Positions 48,419-59,210 of a stretch of DNA of 64,000 nt are shown piece after piece (within the stretch, counting starts at the first letter, position 1; every line of letters starts with the position of its first letter). The notes under the pieces were generated by a model that did no database searches, was not told the DNA's origin, and saw only the letters and a list, made by a program, of their open reading frames with translations. Origin of the DNA: Nocardia suismassiliense. Lineage in GTDB: Bacteria > Actinomycetota > Actinomycetes > Mycobacteriales > Mycobacteriaceae. The translations under genes and the position numbers were made by a program. The stretch is from the NCBI RefSeq assembly GCF_900269665.1, contig NZ_LT985361.1, positions 8,262,389-8,326,388 of the forward strand, written 5' to 3'.

Positions 48419-48863
48419 TCACGCCCTCCCCGGTCTGGGCGGCACCGCTCGGTCACTGCCGGATCAGCGGGAGCTGGTCGCCGCCTTCGCCAGTAGCCAG
48501 GGCGATCCGAACACCGACCACCCCTTGATCGGCTGGGCCCGCACGTTGGCCACCCTGCACCGGCAGCGCCACGGCAATCCGCTCGCGGCCGCGGGAATCG
48601 ACTGCCGCCGAGTCGAATTGGTCGCCGCCATCGATAAGTGGGTGGCCACTCAGGTGCCCCGCCGCGGGTGCACCGAGCACCTGCGCACCGGATCCCTCGG
48701 CGCCACCGTCGATCGCATGGCCGCGGCGCACGCGCACGCCAGCCATCTGCTGCACACCGCCGAGAAGGTGTCCGACGATCGGGTGCACGCGGCGTGGTAT
48801 CGCCTGGCCTCGCTGGCCGACGAATGGACCGATCTCATCGTCGGCGCGGTACGGAAGGCGTAG
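48405..48863 (+). CDS. DUF4254 domain protein
   Basis: A 152-residue soluble helical protein. The family stretch HPLIGWARTLATLHRQRHGN (about 45-64), the RVELVAAIDKWV helix and the C-terminal TGSLGATVDRMAAAHAHA define DUF4254, a set common in Nocardia and related bacteria with no known function. ATG 48405 has GGGAG 6 bases upstream and overlaps the leader frame. The next gene, on the other strand, is a transporter-like AbrB protein. Conserved His residues (H45, H57, and the C-terminal HAHASH) could bind metal, which is speculation. Confidence 0.8.
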   Translation: MFVRDHALPGLGGTARSLPDQRELVAAFASSQGDPNTDHPLIGWARTLATLHRQRHGNPLAAAGIDCRRVELVAAIDKWVATQVPRRGCTEHLRTGSLGATVDRMAAAHAHASHLLHTAEKVSDDRVHAAWYRLASLADEWTDLIVGAVRKA

Positions 48864-48955
48864 TGGCGCACGGGAACCCGGCCTGAATGGACAGTTGTCG
48901 CCGCACCGCGCCGAAAACCGCGGTATAGCGCGCGAAAGTGTCCGCGCAGGCCGGG

Positions 48956-50089
48956 TCAGACCGCTAGCTTGGGTTCCGGCATCGCCATCTGCCGTGCCGA
49001 AAACCATCGCATCGCCTTCGCCAGCAGCGGCAGCATCAACACCATGAGCAGCAATCGCATGCTCTGCACACAGGTGATCAACGGCAGGTTGGCATCCATC
49101 GACTCGGCGGTGGCCAGCACGGCGTTGATGCCGCCCGGCGTGGTGGCCAGGTAGATGTCGGACAGCTGGAGGTCGACGAAGGTGGCGACGGTGAAGGCGA
49201 GGCCCGCGACGATGGCGGACAGCGCGACAATGGTGACCGTCATACCGGGGATCATCCGGGCCATCTCGCGCACGACCGGCTTGGTGAAGCGAGTGCCGAC
49301 CTCGAAACCGATGAGCACGAACAACAGATCCTTGAACAGATTCGTCGGCGCGTACCCGTGGCTGACGCCCAGCGCGGTGAGCACCGCGGTCATCAGCATC
49401 GGCCCGATCAGCGCGGGGCTCGGCAGGTTGAGCCGTTTGCCCACTTTGGTGCCGAGCACGCACAGCATCACCGCGATGGACAACCCGGCCACCTGATCGC
49501 CGCGCCCGACGATCATCCAGTACGGCAGATCAGGATTGGTGACCGCGGCGCCGAGCGTCGCATGCTCGGTGACCAGACCCTCGCCGCTGTTGTTCAGCAG
49601 CGCGCCGAGCGCGGGCGCACTCACCGCGACCAGCGCGACCCGCAGGTACTGCATGAACGCAACCTGCCGCGGATCGGCGTCCATATCGTCGGCCACCGCG
49701 ACCACGGCCGCAGAACCGCCGGCCAGTAATCCGAGCGTCGCCGTCGGCAACTCGACATGGGCGAAGCGCGCGAACACGACCGCGACCAGCAGGCTGATCA
49801 GCAGCGTCGCCACCGTGACGGCCAGCACCGGCACCAGCGCCATCCCGATACTCGACAACAGCGAGATCTCCAGGTAGCTGCCCATCAGCACCCCGAGCAT
49901 GGACTGCACACCGCACGAGAGCTGCCGCGGCATCGGGGCGGGCAACTTCCCGGCCAACGCCAGCGCCCCACCGACGACGATCGCTAGAATCATTTGCGGC
50001 GCCGGAAAATGCACGCGATCGAGTAACGTCGCCCCGGCAAGCACCGAGGCCAGCAGAGCTACCCATCCGATCACTTGCCTGCGCGTCAT
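48956..50089 (-). CDS. AbrB family membrane protein (putative transporter)
   Basis: A 377-residue polytopic protein with about ten helices in two similar halves, of the AbrB/YgjP-like membrane family historically labelled ammonia monooxygenase regulators (unrelated to the AbrB transcription factor). Internal repeats are visible: LLAGGSAAVVAVADDM in half one and YLATTPGGINAVLATAES in half two, where the Gly-rich loops may form a substrate path. The substrate is unknown. ATG 50089, MTRRQVIGWVALLAS. Stand-alone, divergent from the TPP-controlled transporter. Confidence 0.83.
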   Translation of the reverse strand: MTRRQVIGWVALLASVLAGATLLDRVHFPAPQMILAIVVGGALALAGKLPAPMPRQLSCGVQSMLGVLMGSYLEISLLSSIGMALVPVLAVTVATLLISLLVAVVFARFAHVELPTATLGLLAGGSAAVVAVADDMDADPRQVAFMQYLRVALVAVSAPALGALLNNSGEGLVTEHATLGAAVTNPDLPYWMIVGRGDQVAGLSIAVMLCVLGTKVGKRLNLPSPALIGPMLMTAVLTALGVSHGYAPTNLFKDLLFVLIGFEVGTRFTKPVVREMARMIPGMTVTIVALSAIVAGLAFTVATFVDLQLSDIYLATTPGGINAVLATAESMDANLPLITCVQSMRLLLMVLMLPLLAKAMRWFSARQMAMPEPKLAV

Positions 50090-50343
50090 ACCTAGTAATC
50101 CTCGCGGCGACTAGTGAACAGACCGTTACATCTCCGTTATCAGGGTTAACAGCTGGTGTGATCCTGAACGCACAACGCCAATTCCCTGCTCAGAGCGGAA
50201 ATTAGCGCGCCTGCATCCCTTTTCGTACTACCCCATGAAAAGACGGATAACCACTCGAGCGAACTCGAAGCTCACGGCCGCCCGAGCGCGCAGCCCCGTG
50301 ACCGCCGAGCTGCCACGTGTACTATTCGCCCGAACCACCCCAC

Positions 50344-50433
50344 CGCGGGAGCTCGGGCACGGCCGGGCTGAGAGGGCGGACCCCAGCGCTTCGCCGACCG
50401 CATGAACCTGTCCGGGTAATGCCGGCGTAGGAA
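50344..50433 (+). promoter_or_regulatory. thiamine pyrophosphate (TPP) riboswitch
   Basis: The thi-box core is clear: CTGAGAGGGCGGACC at 50368-50382 (the CUGAGA motif of P3/J3-2), and GACCGCATGAACCTGTCCGG further on with ACCTG followed by GGGTAATGCCGGCGTAGGAAG (the P4/P5 part). It ends about 13 bases before the start codon of the NCS1 transporter. TPP binding would hide the ribosome site, switching translation off when thiamine is plentiful. Confidence 0.93.
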
Positions 50434-50446
50434 GAGCGTTACGGGC

Positions 50447-51835
50447 ATGTCTGCATCGACCCTGCACAACTCCGAACGGCACGAGGCCCCCTTCACCCTC
50501 GAGGAGCCCGCCCCGAAGGTGCTGTCCTTCTGGGACCAGAGCGCATTCTGGGCAAATCTGGGTGTCAGCCTCATCGCCTTCTCCGGCGCGTACACCGTGC
50601 TGGCACCGAATTCCGATGGCGTACCGCAGATCTCCATTTCTGCGGGCATCCTCGCGATGATCGTCGGCACCGTCGTCGGCGGGCTGATGCTCGGGCTGGC
50701 CGCCGTGCCGGGCGCCAAGGCCGGCAAGCCCGCGATGGTGCTGCTGCGCGGTCTGTTCGGCGCGAAACTCAGTTACCTGCCCACCGTGTTGAACATCGCC
50801 CAGCTGATCGGCTGGGGCACTTTCGAATTGATCGTCATCGGTGACGCGGCCGACGAGCTGTTCGGCGGCGGCCCACACTGGCTCTATGTGGTGGCCGCGG
50901 GCGTGCTGACCACGGCGCTGACCATCTGGCCGCTCGGTTCGGTGCGGCTGCTGCGCCGGTTCGTCACGATCGGCGTGGTGATCGCGCTGGTCTGGTTCTA
51001 TATCCAGTTCTTCCGCACCGGATTGCCTGACCTGTCGGCCAATCCGGGTCCGCACGGCAGCGGCCCGTTCGGCGCCGACTGGAACCTCTTCTGGATCGCC
51101 ACCGACGCCGCGCTCGCGGTGTCCATCTCCTGGATGCCGGTCGCGGCCGACTACACCCGGCACTCGCGCAGCACCGGCACGGCGTTCGGCGCGGCCAGCG
51201 GGGCCTATGCGATCACCCAGATCGTCGCTTACACCCTCGGGTTGTTCGCGCTGGCCCGGGCGACCGGCGACGGCCAGTACTCGCCGTTTCTCCAGGTGAG
51301 TCTCGGTGGGCTGTTCTTCTTCGTGTTCGTCTTGCGCGAGGCCGATCAGTCCTTCGCCAACGTGTATTCCACCGCGCTTTCGATCCAGAATCTCGCGCCG
51401 CGTATCGACCGGCGGATCCTGTCGATCGGTCTGGGCGCGTTGATCACGCTGCTCGCGCTGCAGCTGAACATGGCGAACTACTTCGCCTTCCTCGGCCTGA
51501 TCGGTTCGGTGTTCGTGCCGCTGCTCGGGGTGCTGGTCGCCGACTTCTTCCTGCGCGCGAAAGGCGAGTGGAACACCGCCACCGATGCCCCGCCACGCTG
51601 GGGAATGATCGCCGCCTGGCTGGCCGGGCTCTCGGTCTATCAGCTCATCAACCCGGGCGATGCCGGGGTGTGGACGGACTTCTGGGTGCATGTGCAGGAG
51701 CAGCTGCACTTCACCAAGCAGGCGTGGATGAGCGCGTCGCTGCTGTCGTTCCTGGCCGCGATGCTGGTCGCGTGGGTTGTCGGCCGGGTCGCGACGCTGC
51801 GGAACGAGCGGGCCGCGGTCGGCAAATCCGGCTAG
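50447..51835 (+). CDS. cytX: NCS1-type transporter, probably hydroxymethylpyrimidine/thiamine precursor uptake (CytX-like)
   Basis: A 462-residue twelve-helix permease of the purine-cytosine (NCS1) family. The first helices show SFWDQSAFWANLGVSLIAFS and the GxxxGGLMLGLAAVPGAKAGKP motif. Family members take up cytosine, allantoin or thiamine precursors. The TPP riboswitch directly upstream indicates a thiamine-linked substrate, as for CytX (hydroxymethylpyrimidine). Start ATG 50447. It stands alone between the riboswitch and the DUF72 gene 29 bp downstream. Assignment to HMP is inferred from regulation, since the pocket residues cannot be judged by eye. Confidence 0.88.
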   Translation: MSASTLHNSERHEAPFTLEEPAPKVLSFWDQSAFWANLGVSLIAFSGAYTVLAPNSDGVPQISISAGILAMIVGTVVGGLMLGLAAVPGAKAGKPAMVLLRGLFGAKLSYLPTVLNIAQLIGWGTFELIVIGDAADELFGGGPHWLYVVAAGVLTTALTIWPLGSVRLLRRFVTIGVVIALVWFYIQFFRTGLPDLSANPGPHGSGPFGADWNLFWIATDAALAVSISWMPVAADYTRHSRSTGTAFGAASGAYAITQIVAYTLGLFALARATGDGQYSPFLQVSLGGLFFFVFVLREADQSFANVYSTALSIQNLAPRIDRRILSIGLGALITLLALQLNMANYFAFLGLIGSVFVPLLGVLVADFFLRAKGEWNTATDAPPRWGMIAAWLAGLSVYQLINPGDAGVWTDFWVHVQEQLHFTKQAWMSASLLSFLAAMLVAWVVGRVATLRNERAAVGKSG

Positions 51836-51864
51836 CCGGTGGCCTCGGCTGCCACGATGGAGTC

Positions 51865-52671
51865 ATGGGTGAGATCCGGATCGGCACCTCGGGCTGGGTG
51901 TATCCGCCGTGGCGTGGCGTCTTTTATCCGAAGGGCGTCACGCAGAAGCGCGAGCTCGCGTACCTGTCCGAGCAGCTGAACAGCGTCGAGATCAACGGCT
52001 CCTTCTACGCGCTGCAGCGTCCGTCGAGTTATCAGAACTGGTCGAGCCAGACGCCGGACGACTTCGTATTCGCGGTGAAGGGCAGCAGATTCATCACGCA
52101 CATGAAGCGCCTGCGCGACGGTGACGAGCTGCTGGCGAATTTTCTCGCCTCCGGGCTGCTGGCGCTCGGCCCGAAACTCGGCCCCATCCTCTGGCAGCTG
52201 CCGCCGAACTTCCAGTTCGATCCGGAGCTGCTCGGCACCTTCTTCACCCACCTCCCGCGCAGCACCACGCACGCCGTCGAGATCGCGAAACGGCACGACC
52301 ATCGGGTGGATCCGGCGTTCACCACCACCGACGCCGACCGGCCGCTGCGGCACGCGCTGGAGATCCGGCACCCCAGCTTCGTCACGCCGGAGTTCACCGA
52401 GCTGCTGACCAAGCACCAGATCGCACTCGTAATCGCCGACGCCGCAGGCAAATACCCGCTGATGGAGGAGGTCACCGCCGATTTCGTCTACATCCGGCTG
52501 CACGGTCACGATGAGCTCTACGTCAGCGGATACACCGATGAGGGCCTGGACATGTGGGCCGCCAAGATCCGCACCTGGTCCGCCGCCCACGACGTCTACT
52601 GCTATTTCGACAACGACGCCAAAGTCATGGCGCCCCGCGACGCGCTAGCCCTGCGCGCCCGCCTCGAATAA
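51865..52671 (+). CDS. DUF72 (YecE-like) TIM-barrel protein
   Basis: A 268-residue TIM-barrel protein. The N-terminus IRIGTSGWVYPPWRGVFYP and the later SLNSVEINGSFYALQRP-like strand, then FVYIRLHGHDELYVSGY and YCYFDNDAK near the end, are the family hallmarks. It may be metal-dependent, but no reaction is established. It starts at ATG 51865 (MGEIRIGTSGW), 29 bp after the transporter stop, so co-transcription is possible. It ends before a hairpin shared with the convergent cbs gene. Confidence 0.88.
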   Translation: MGEIRIGTSGWVYPPWRGVFYPKGVTQKRELAYLSEQLNSVEINGSFYALQRPSSYQNWSSQTPDDFVFAVKGSRFITHMKRLRDGDELLANFLASGLLALGPKLGPILWQLPPNFQFDPELLGTFFTHLPRSTTHAVEIAKRHDHRVDPAFTTTDADRPLRHALEIRHPSFVTPEFTELLTKHQIALVIADAAGKYPLMEEVTADFVYIRLHGHDELYVSGYTDEGLDMWAAKIRTWSAAHDVYCYFDNDAKVMAPRDALALRARLE

Positions 52672-52687
52672 ACGCACCTGCCTTGAC

Positions 52688-52727
52688 TTCCCGCACACGG
52701 AATCGCAGGCGATTCGATGTGCGGGAA
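52688..52727. terminator. hairpin between convergent DUF72 and cbs genes
   Basis: Outer arms 52688-52697 and 52718-52727 are perfect 10-bp complements, with an inner CGGAATCG/CGATTCG pairing. It lies between stops at 52671 and 52752. A short A-run follows on the right. Confidence 0.6.
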
Positions 52728-52751
52728 CGCAAAAGGATGCGCGAAACCCAA

Positions 52752-54143
<1,392 letters not shown>

Positions 54144-54252
54144 GCGACCCATAGTTCCAGATGGTCCCGGTGTGAGTTCGCGCACGCCACGCGCAAGCCC
54201 GTCCGGCTCGACAAACCGGGATTCCAGCAAACGCCCATTTAGGATCCGAACC

Positions 54253-54732
54253 ATGAAGCAGCCGAACATCGCCAGGGCCGGCGTTGTGCTGGCCGGAGCG
54301 GCACTCGCCGCGCTGGCCGGACCGGGCGCGCAGGCGAATGCAGTGACCATCGAATTCCCGCAGGTGCCCACGCTCGCCTACGGCGGCTGGTGCGGCACCA
54401 CCATCCGGACCTGGGCCGATGTCGGGCCCGCGTGGCCGGGCCGGGCGATCCTCAATATGCGCGCGCTGCCGGTCGCGGGCATCGGGCCGGGCGACTATCC
54501 GCTGGCCCCGCTGTGCGAGGTGCGCACCACCGTGGCCTGGCGCAACACCAACACCGGCGCGGTCGGCAGCTACGACGAGACGATCGTGTCCGGCCTCTAC
54601 GGCAGCATGCAGTATTCACTGCTCCAGGACACCGGCCCAGGGTTGGTCGAGGTCACCGTCACCACCGATCACGCAAACATTCCCGCCCGCGGCTGGTTCC
54701 AGGTTCCCGCTCCGGCTGCCCCGACCGCGTGA
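54253..54732 (+). CDS. small secreted protein, unknown function
   Basis: A 159-residue exported protein with a classic Sec signal (MKQPNIARAGVVLAGAALAA then LAGPGAQA, cut about residue 29). The mature part is beta-rich: WCGTTIRTWADVGPAWPG, then CEVRTTVAWRNTNTGAVGSY and GPGLVEVTVTTDHANIP. Two cysteines may pair. AGGA is 8 bases before the ATG. Similar secreted proteins are common in Nocardia and Rhodococcus. It precedes the SGNH hydrolase gene by 19 bp, so they may be an operon acting in the envelope. Confidence 0.8.
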   Translation: MKQPNIARAGVVLAGAALAALAGPGAQANAVTIEFPQVPTLAYGGWCGTTIRTWADVGPAWPGRAILNMRALPVAGIGPGDYPLAPLCEVRTTVAWRNTNTGAVGSYDETIVSGLYGSMQYSLLQDTGPGLVEVTVTTDHANIPARGWFQVPAPAAPTA

Positions 54733-54751
54733 AGTCGGTACATTTTCTTGT

Positions 54752-55642
54752 GTGAACGCACCACGCATCGGCTGGCGGACGGCCGCGGTGACCGGTGCCG
54801 CAACAGTCTTGGCCGGTTCCGGCGCGGGCACCGCATGGTGGGCGGCCTCTCGACTATTGATGGCGCAGGCAGGCGCGGCGCGTGGCGTGATCGGCCGCGA
54901 CACTTCGAAACCACCGGAAGCCGACGGGATCTACTCGGCGGGCTGCCTGACGCCGGAACGCTGGCGCACCGGCAAGCACGCGGACCTGCACCTGATGATC
55001 TTCGGTGACTCCACCGCGGCCGGTGTCGGCTGCGTGGTCGCCGACGAGGTGCCCGGCGTCCGCCTGGCCCGTGGCCTGGCGCTGGCTACCGGGCAGCGAA
55101 TTCGATTGAGCACCAAGGCGATCTCCGGCGCCACCTCCAAAGGTCTGTCCGGTCAAGTGGACGCCATGTTCGTGGCCGGTCCGCCGCCGGACGCCGCGGT
55201 GATCCTCATCGGCGCCAACGACATCACCAAGAAGCACTCGGTGCGCGCCTCCGCGCGCAGGCTGGCCGCCGCGGTCTCGCGCCTGCGCCGGGCCGACAGC
55301 GTGGTGGTGGTCGGCACCTGCCCGAATCTCGGCACGGTGACCGCGATTCCGCAGCCGCTGCGCACGGTGGTGCACAACTGGAGCGTCCGGCTGGCCAAGG
55401 CGCAGACGGTGGCCACCGCCGTCGCGGGCGGCCGGCCGGTGCCGATGGGTTATCTGCTCGCTCCGGAGTTCCGCGCCCAGCCCGAACTCCTTTTCGCCGC
55501 CGACGGTTTCCACCCCTCGGCCGCCGGTTACGAGCTGGCCGCGGCCCAGCTACTTCCGGTGCTGCTCGAGGCGTTGGGCGAGGCGACCCCGGCTGCCAGT
55601 CCCCTGGGGCGCGACGTAGATTCGATAGGAACCCGCGAGTAA
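54752..55642 (+). CDS. SGNH/GDSL-family hydrolase (Rv1075c-like)
   Basis: A 296-residue lipase/esterase-fold protein with an N-terminal hydrophobic stretch (about 11-35) that may anchor it. Block I reads FGDSTAAG (nucleophile Ser87), block III IGANDI, and the terminal catalytic pair is in DGFHPSAAGY. The M. tuberculosis homolog at this position (Rv1075c) is a cell-associated esterase. The start is GTG 54752, 19 bp after the secreted-protein stop. The substrate is expected to be a short-chain ester; which one is not shown by the sequence. Confidence 0.87.
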   Translation: MNAPRIGWRTAAVTGAATVLAGSGAGTAWWAASRLLMAQAGAARGVIGRDTSKPPEADGIYSAGCLTPERWRTGKHADLHLMIFGDSTAAGVGCVVADEVPGVRLARGLALATGQRIRLSTKAISGATSKGLSGQVDAMFVAGPPPDAAVILIGANDITKKHSVRASARRLAAAVSRLRRADSVVVVGTCPNLGTVTAIPQPLRTVVHNWSVRLAKAQTVATAVAGGRPVPMGYLLAPEFRAQPELLFAADGFHPSAAGYELAAAQLLPVLLEALGEATPAASPLGRDVDSIGTRE

Positions 55643-55682
55643 CAACCGCGGTTCGCACGTTCCTTCAGACAAAGGAGTCCTC

Positions 55683-56903
55683 ATGCCTGAGGCTGTCATC
55701 GTCTCGACCGCCCGCTCCCCCATCGGCCGGGCGGCCAAGGGATCGCTGGTCGACATGCGACCCGACGACCTGACCACTCAGATCGTCCGCGCGGCGCTCG
55801 ACAAGGTACCTGCCCTGGACCCCAACCAGATCGATGACCTGATCCTCGGCTGCGGTTCCCCCGGTGGCGAGTCCGGCTTCAACATGGCCCGGATCGTCGC
55901 GGTCCAGCTCGGCTACGACCTGGTGCCCGGTACCACCGTGCACCGCTACTGCGCGTCGTCGCTGCAGTCCACCCGGATGGCCTTCCACGCGATCAAGGCG
56001 GGCGAGGGTGACGTCTTCATCTCCGCGGGCGTCGAGACGGTGTCCCGGTACAAGAACGGCTCCGCCGACAGCTGGCCGAACACGCAGAACCCGCTCTTCG
56101 CCGACGCGCAGGCGCGCACCGCGAAGACGGCCGAGGGCGGCGCCGGCGTCTGGCACGACCCGCGCGAAGACGGCCTGATCCCCGACGCCTACATCGCGAT
56201 GGGCCAGACCGCGGAGAACGTCGCGGGCTTCACCGGGATCACCCGCGAGGAGCAGGACCACTGGGGCGTCCGGTCGCAGAACCGGGCCGAGGAAGCCATC
56301 AAGAACGGCTTCTTCGAGCGCGAGATCACCCCGGTCACGCTGCCCGACGGCTCCGTGGTGTCCAAGGACGACGGCCCGCGCGCGGGCGTCACCTACGAGG
56401 CGGTCAGCAAGCTGAAGCCGGTGTTCCGCCCCGACGGCACGATCACCGCCGGTAACTGCTGTCCGCTCAACGACGGCGCCGCCGCGCTGGTCATCATGAG
56501 CGACACCAAGGCCAAGGAACTCGGCCTGACCCCGCTGGCCCGCATCGTGTCCACCGGTGTCTCGGGTCTGTCCCCGGAGATCATGGGCCTCGGCCCGATC
56601 GAGGCGTGCAAGCGCGCACTTTCCCTGGCGGGCAAGTCGATCGACGATATCGACCTGGTCGAGATCAACGAGGCGTTCGCGGTGCAGGTGCTCGGCTCGG
56701 CCCGCGAGCTGAAGATCGACGAGGACAAGCTGAACGTCTCCGGTGGCGCCATCGCGCTGGGCCACCCGTTCGGCATGACCGGTGCCCGCATCACCACCAC
56801 GCTGATCAACAACCTGCAGACCCACGACAAGCAGTTCGGTCTGGAGACCATGTGCGTCGGCGGTGGCCAGGGTATGGCGATGGTCATCGAGCGCCTCAGC
56901 TGA
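55683..56903 (+). CDS. fadA3: acetyl-CoA acyltransferase (thiolase)
   Basis: A 406-residue thiolase of fatty acid beta-oxidation, splitting 3-ketoacyl-CoA. Nucleophile Cys90 (HRYCASSLQ), His361 (LGHPFGMTGAR) and the second Cys391 (MCVGGGQGM) form the classic set. It matches Rv1074c in synteny. Start ATG 55683 lies 40 bp after the SGNH gene; RBS AAAGGAG is at 55671-55677. A very strong terminator follows. Because degradative and biosynthetic thiolases are so alike, the direction is inferred from the FadA naming of the homolog. Confidence 0.93.
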   Translation: MPEAVIVSTARSPIGRAAKGSLVDMRPDDLTTQIVRAALDKVPALDPNQIDDLILGCGSPGGESGFNMARIVAVQLGYDLVPGTTVHRYCASSLQSTRMAFHAIKAGEGDVFISAGVETVSRYKNGSADSWPNTQNPLFADAQARTAKTAEGGAGVWHDPREDGLIPDAYIAMGQTAENVAGFTGITREEQDHWGVRSQNRAEEAIKNGFFEREITPVTLPDGSVVSKDDGPRAGVTYEAVSKLKPVFRPDGTITAGNCCPLNDGAAALVIMSDTKAKELGLTPLARIVSTGVSGLSPEIMGLGPIEACKRALSLAGKSIDDIDLVEINEAFAVQVLGSARELKIDEDKLNVSGGAIALGHPFGMTGARITTTLINNLQTHDKQFGLETMCVGGGQGMAMVIERLS

Positions 56904-56919
56904 GATAGCTAGTACGCAG

Positions 56920-56954
56920 AAGAGGGCGGTCACCGGAGTGGTGACCGCCCTCTT
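56920..56954. terminator. bidirectional terminator between fadA3 and the Bax1-I gene
   Basis: A 15-bp perfect stem (56920-56934 with 56940-56954) around a 5-base loop, then CTTTGCTTATT on the plus strand. It sits between the convergent stops at 56903 and 56964 and is the strongest terminator in the window. Confidence 0.9.
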
Positions 56955-56963
56955 CTTTGCTTA

Positions 56964-57815
56964 TTAGTCGTTGTTGAAGTAGCTCAGCAGGCGCAGGATC
57001 TCAACGTAGAGCCAGACCAGGGTGACGGTCAGGCCGAGGGCGACGCCCCAGGCCGCCTTCTCCGGCGCCTGAGCGCGGATCAGCTGATCGGCGGCGTCGA
57101 AGTCGAGCAGGAAGCTGAACGCGGCGATCGCGATGACCACCAGGCTGAAGATGATGGCGATCGGGCCACCGTCACGCAGGCCGAGGCCACCGGAGATGAA
57201 GAAGCCGGCGACCAGGTTGCCGATCACCAGGACCAGCACGCCGATCATGGCGCCGACGATCATCCGGGTGAAGCGCGGCGTGACGCGGATAGCGCCGGTC
57301 TTGTAGACGACGAGCATGCCTGCGAAGACACCGAAGGTGCCCAGCACCGCCTGCGCGATCATGCCGCTGCCGCCGGCCCCGCCGAAGCTGATGTCGGTGA
57401 ACATGAACGACAGCGCGCCGACGAACAGACCCTCGAACACCGCGTAGGACAGCACCAGAGCCGGGTTGTCCATCTTGTTGGCGAAGGTCGCGACGAGGAC
57501 GAGCACCAGGCCGATCAGGCCGCCGCCGATGACGAACCATTTCGCCAGCGAGGGGTCCGCGTTGCTGAAGCCGTAGGAGACGATGGCCGACAGCGCGAGC
57601 ACACCCAGCGTGATGGCGGTCTTGGTCACCACGTCGTCGATGGTCATCGCCCGGGTGGTGCCCGGCGCCTGCTGGTACGGCTGCGGCTGCTGGTACGGCT
57701 GTCCGTACTGCTGACCCAACTGGCCCGCCCCGGCCACGCCTGAGCCGAAGTTGGCGTAGCCATTGCCCTCTTGCTTGGGCAAGTTTCGGAAAACCGGATT
57801 GCTTGTGCTACGCAC
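56964..57815 (-). CDS. Bax inhibitor-1/YccA family membrane protein
   Basis: A 283-residue protein with a Gln/Pro/Tyr-rich cytosolic N-terminus of about 55 residues (repeats of YQQPQPYQQ) followed by seven transmembrane helices. The BI-1 pattern is visible, including AVLGTFGVFAGMLVVYK and the final FDAADQLI region; a conserved Asp pair in the last helices would be the di-aspartyl calcium/proton sensor. The start is GTG 57815 with AAGGGA upstream. The M. tuberculosis counterpart is Rv1072. Role: probably calcium leak or membrane stress control. Confidence 0.85.
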   Translation of the reverse strand: MRSTSNPVFRNLPKQEGNGYANFGSGVAGAGQLGQQYGQPYQQPQPYQQAPGTTRAMTIDDVVTKTAITLGVLALSAIVSYGFSNADPSLAKWFVIGGGLIGLVLVLVATFANKMDNPALVLSYAVFEGLFVGALSFMFTDISFGGAGGSGMIAQAVLGTFGVFAGMLVVYKTGAIRVTPRFTRMIVGAMIGVLVLVIGNLVAGFFISGGLGLRDGGPIAIIFSLVVIAIAAFSFLLDFDAADQLIRAQAPEKAAWGVALGLTVTLVWLYVEILRLLSYFNND

Positions 57816-57940
57816 CTGCGTCCCTTTCTGGTCGTTGCCGCTGTTCGTCGAGCTCGCGCTCGATATCCAACTGCTGGGTACAACGTTTACTGCCCGGCGC
57901 TAGTTCCCGAAGGCCCGCGCGCAGGCGGACAAAACGGACT

Positions 57941-59092
57941 CTACCGCTGCTGCGCGTCGTGTAGGCCACGCACGGATCGAGTGACCGTGAATTTGCGGTT
58001 GCGACCGACTACCTCGGTGCGCCCGACCATGCGTTCGATCACGCCACGGTAGTTCAGATGCGAATTGAACACCGTCCACAGCTCGCCGCCGGGGCGCAGC
58101 ACCCGCCCGGTCTCGGCGAACATCTTGATCGCCGACCCGGTGTGCACGGCGGCGCCGACGTGGAAGGGCGGATTGCACAGCACCAGGTCGGCGCTGTTGT
58201 CGGCGGCCGAGGACATCGCGTCATCGCGCACCACCGTCACCCGGTCCGCTACCCCGTTGACCGCCACCGTGGCCCTGGCCGAGGCCACCGCGGCCGCCGA
58301 CTGATCGGTGCCGAGCACCTTGAGGGCAGGCCGGGCCTTGGCCAGCTTTACGGCCAGTATCCCGGTGCCGCACCCGAGGTCGATCGCCTCGCGCGCATCA
58401 GGCTTCATCCACTTCAGGTGCTCCAGCAGGAACCGGGTGCCAATGTCGAGCCGGGCACCGGAGAAGGCGGCACCGTGCGCGACCACGTCGAGATCGAGGT
58501 CGTCGAGCCGGTCGCGCACCGGGAACGGCGGGTCGCCGACCCGCTTCGGCCCGCTGACCAGCAGGGTGCGCGACTTCTGCCGGCCACGGCTGGCCCGGAC
58601 CTCGGAAAACGACTGGGCCAGCACGTCGTTCATCGACTTCGTCAGGTACTTGTCCCGACCGCCGGCGACTACAACCACCTCGGGGTCGGCGTAGCGCGCG
58701 ATGGCGTCGGCGACCTCGGTCAGGCCGGCCAGCGCCCGCGGCAGCCGCAGCAGCACCACCCGGACATCGGCGAGCAGCTCGCGGCCGAGCGGATACGCGG
58801 TGTAGCGGTCGCTGAGGCCGAGCGCGCGGGCATTGTTGGCCAGGGCCAGTTCGCCGGTGAGCAGATCCTGGTGCACGCGGACCCCGCGCAGGTCGTGGGC
58901 GGTGACCGCGCCGATGGTCAGCGCGCCGTACGCGTCGCCGACTATGGCTATCTTTCCGCTATCGGTGCTGGCGAGCGCCTCGTCGGCGACATCGAGGATC
59001 AGCCGATCGGCGGCATCTACAGCGTAGAGGTTTAACGCCTCCACATCTGGATACCGCCGCAGTCGGCTCAGTACGTCCTCGATGGCTGCCAC
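57941..59092 (-). CDS. class I SAM-dependent methyltransferase (RlmG/RsmC-like)
   Basis: A 383-residue protein with two similar halves. The N-terminal one is a degenerate methyltransferase-like domain, and the C-terminal one is active: motif I DLGCGTGILAVKLA (about 242-255) and the NPPFHVGA motif (about 310), which marks N-methylation of bases, as in RsmC/RlmG enzymes that modify guanine in rRNA. The duplicated architecture fits that family well. Start GTG 59092. The target base is unproven. No operon partner. Confidence 0.88.
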   Translation of the reverse strand: MAAIEDVLSRLRRYPDVEALNLYAVDAADRLILDVADEALASTDSGKIAIVGDAYGALTIGAVTAHDLRGVRVHQDLLTGELALANNARALGLSDRYTAYPLGRELLADVRVVLLRLPRALAGLTEVADAIARYADPEVVVVAGGRDKYLTKSMNDVLAQSFSEVRASRGRQKSRTLLVSGPKRVGDPPFPVRDRLDDLDLDVVAHGAAFSGARLDIGTRFLLEHLKWMKPDAREAIDLGCGTGILAVKLAKARPALKVLGTDQSAAAVASARATVAVNGVADRVTVVRDDAMSSAADNSADLVLCNPPFHVGAAVHTGSAIKMFAETGRVLRPGGELWTVFNSHLNYRGVIERMVGRTEVVGRNRKFTVTRSVRGLHDAQQR

Positions 59093-59210
59093 GCCTCAAG
59101 TGTGCTAGATCGTTGCCCCAACGTCACATCGGCCCCGGCTAACCTGCTTCGGCGCACCCCGCATGCTGCGATCTATCGACCGGAAGGCGCAGCGTCCCAA
59201 CCGATCCGGC

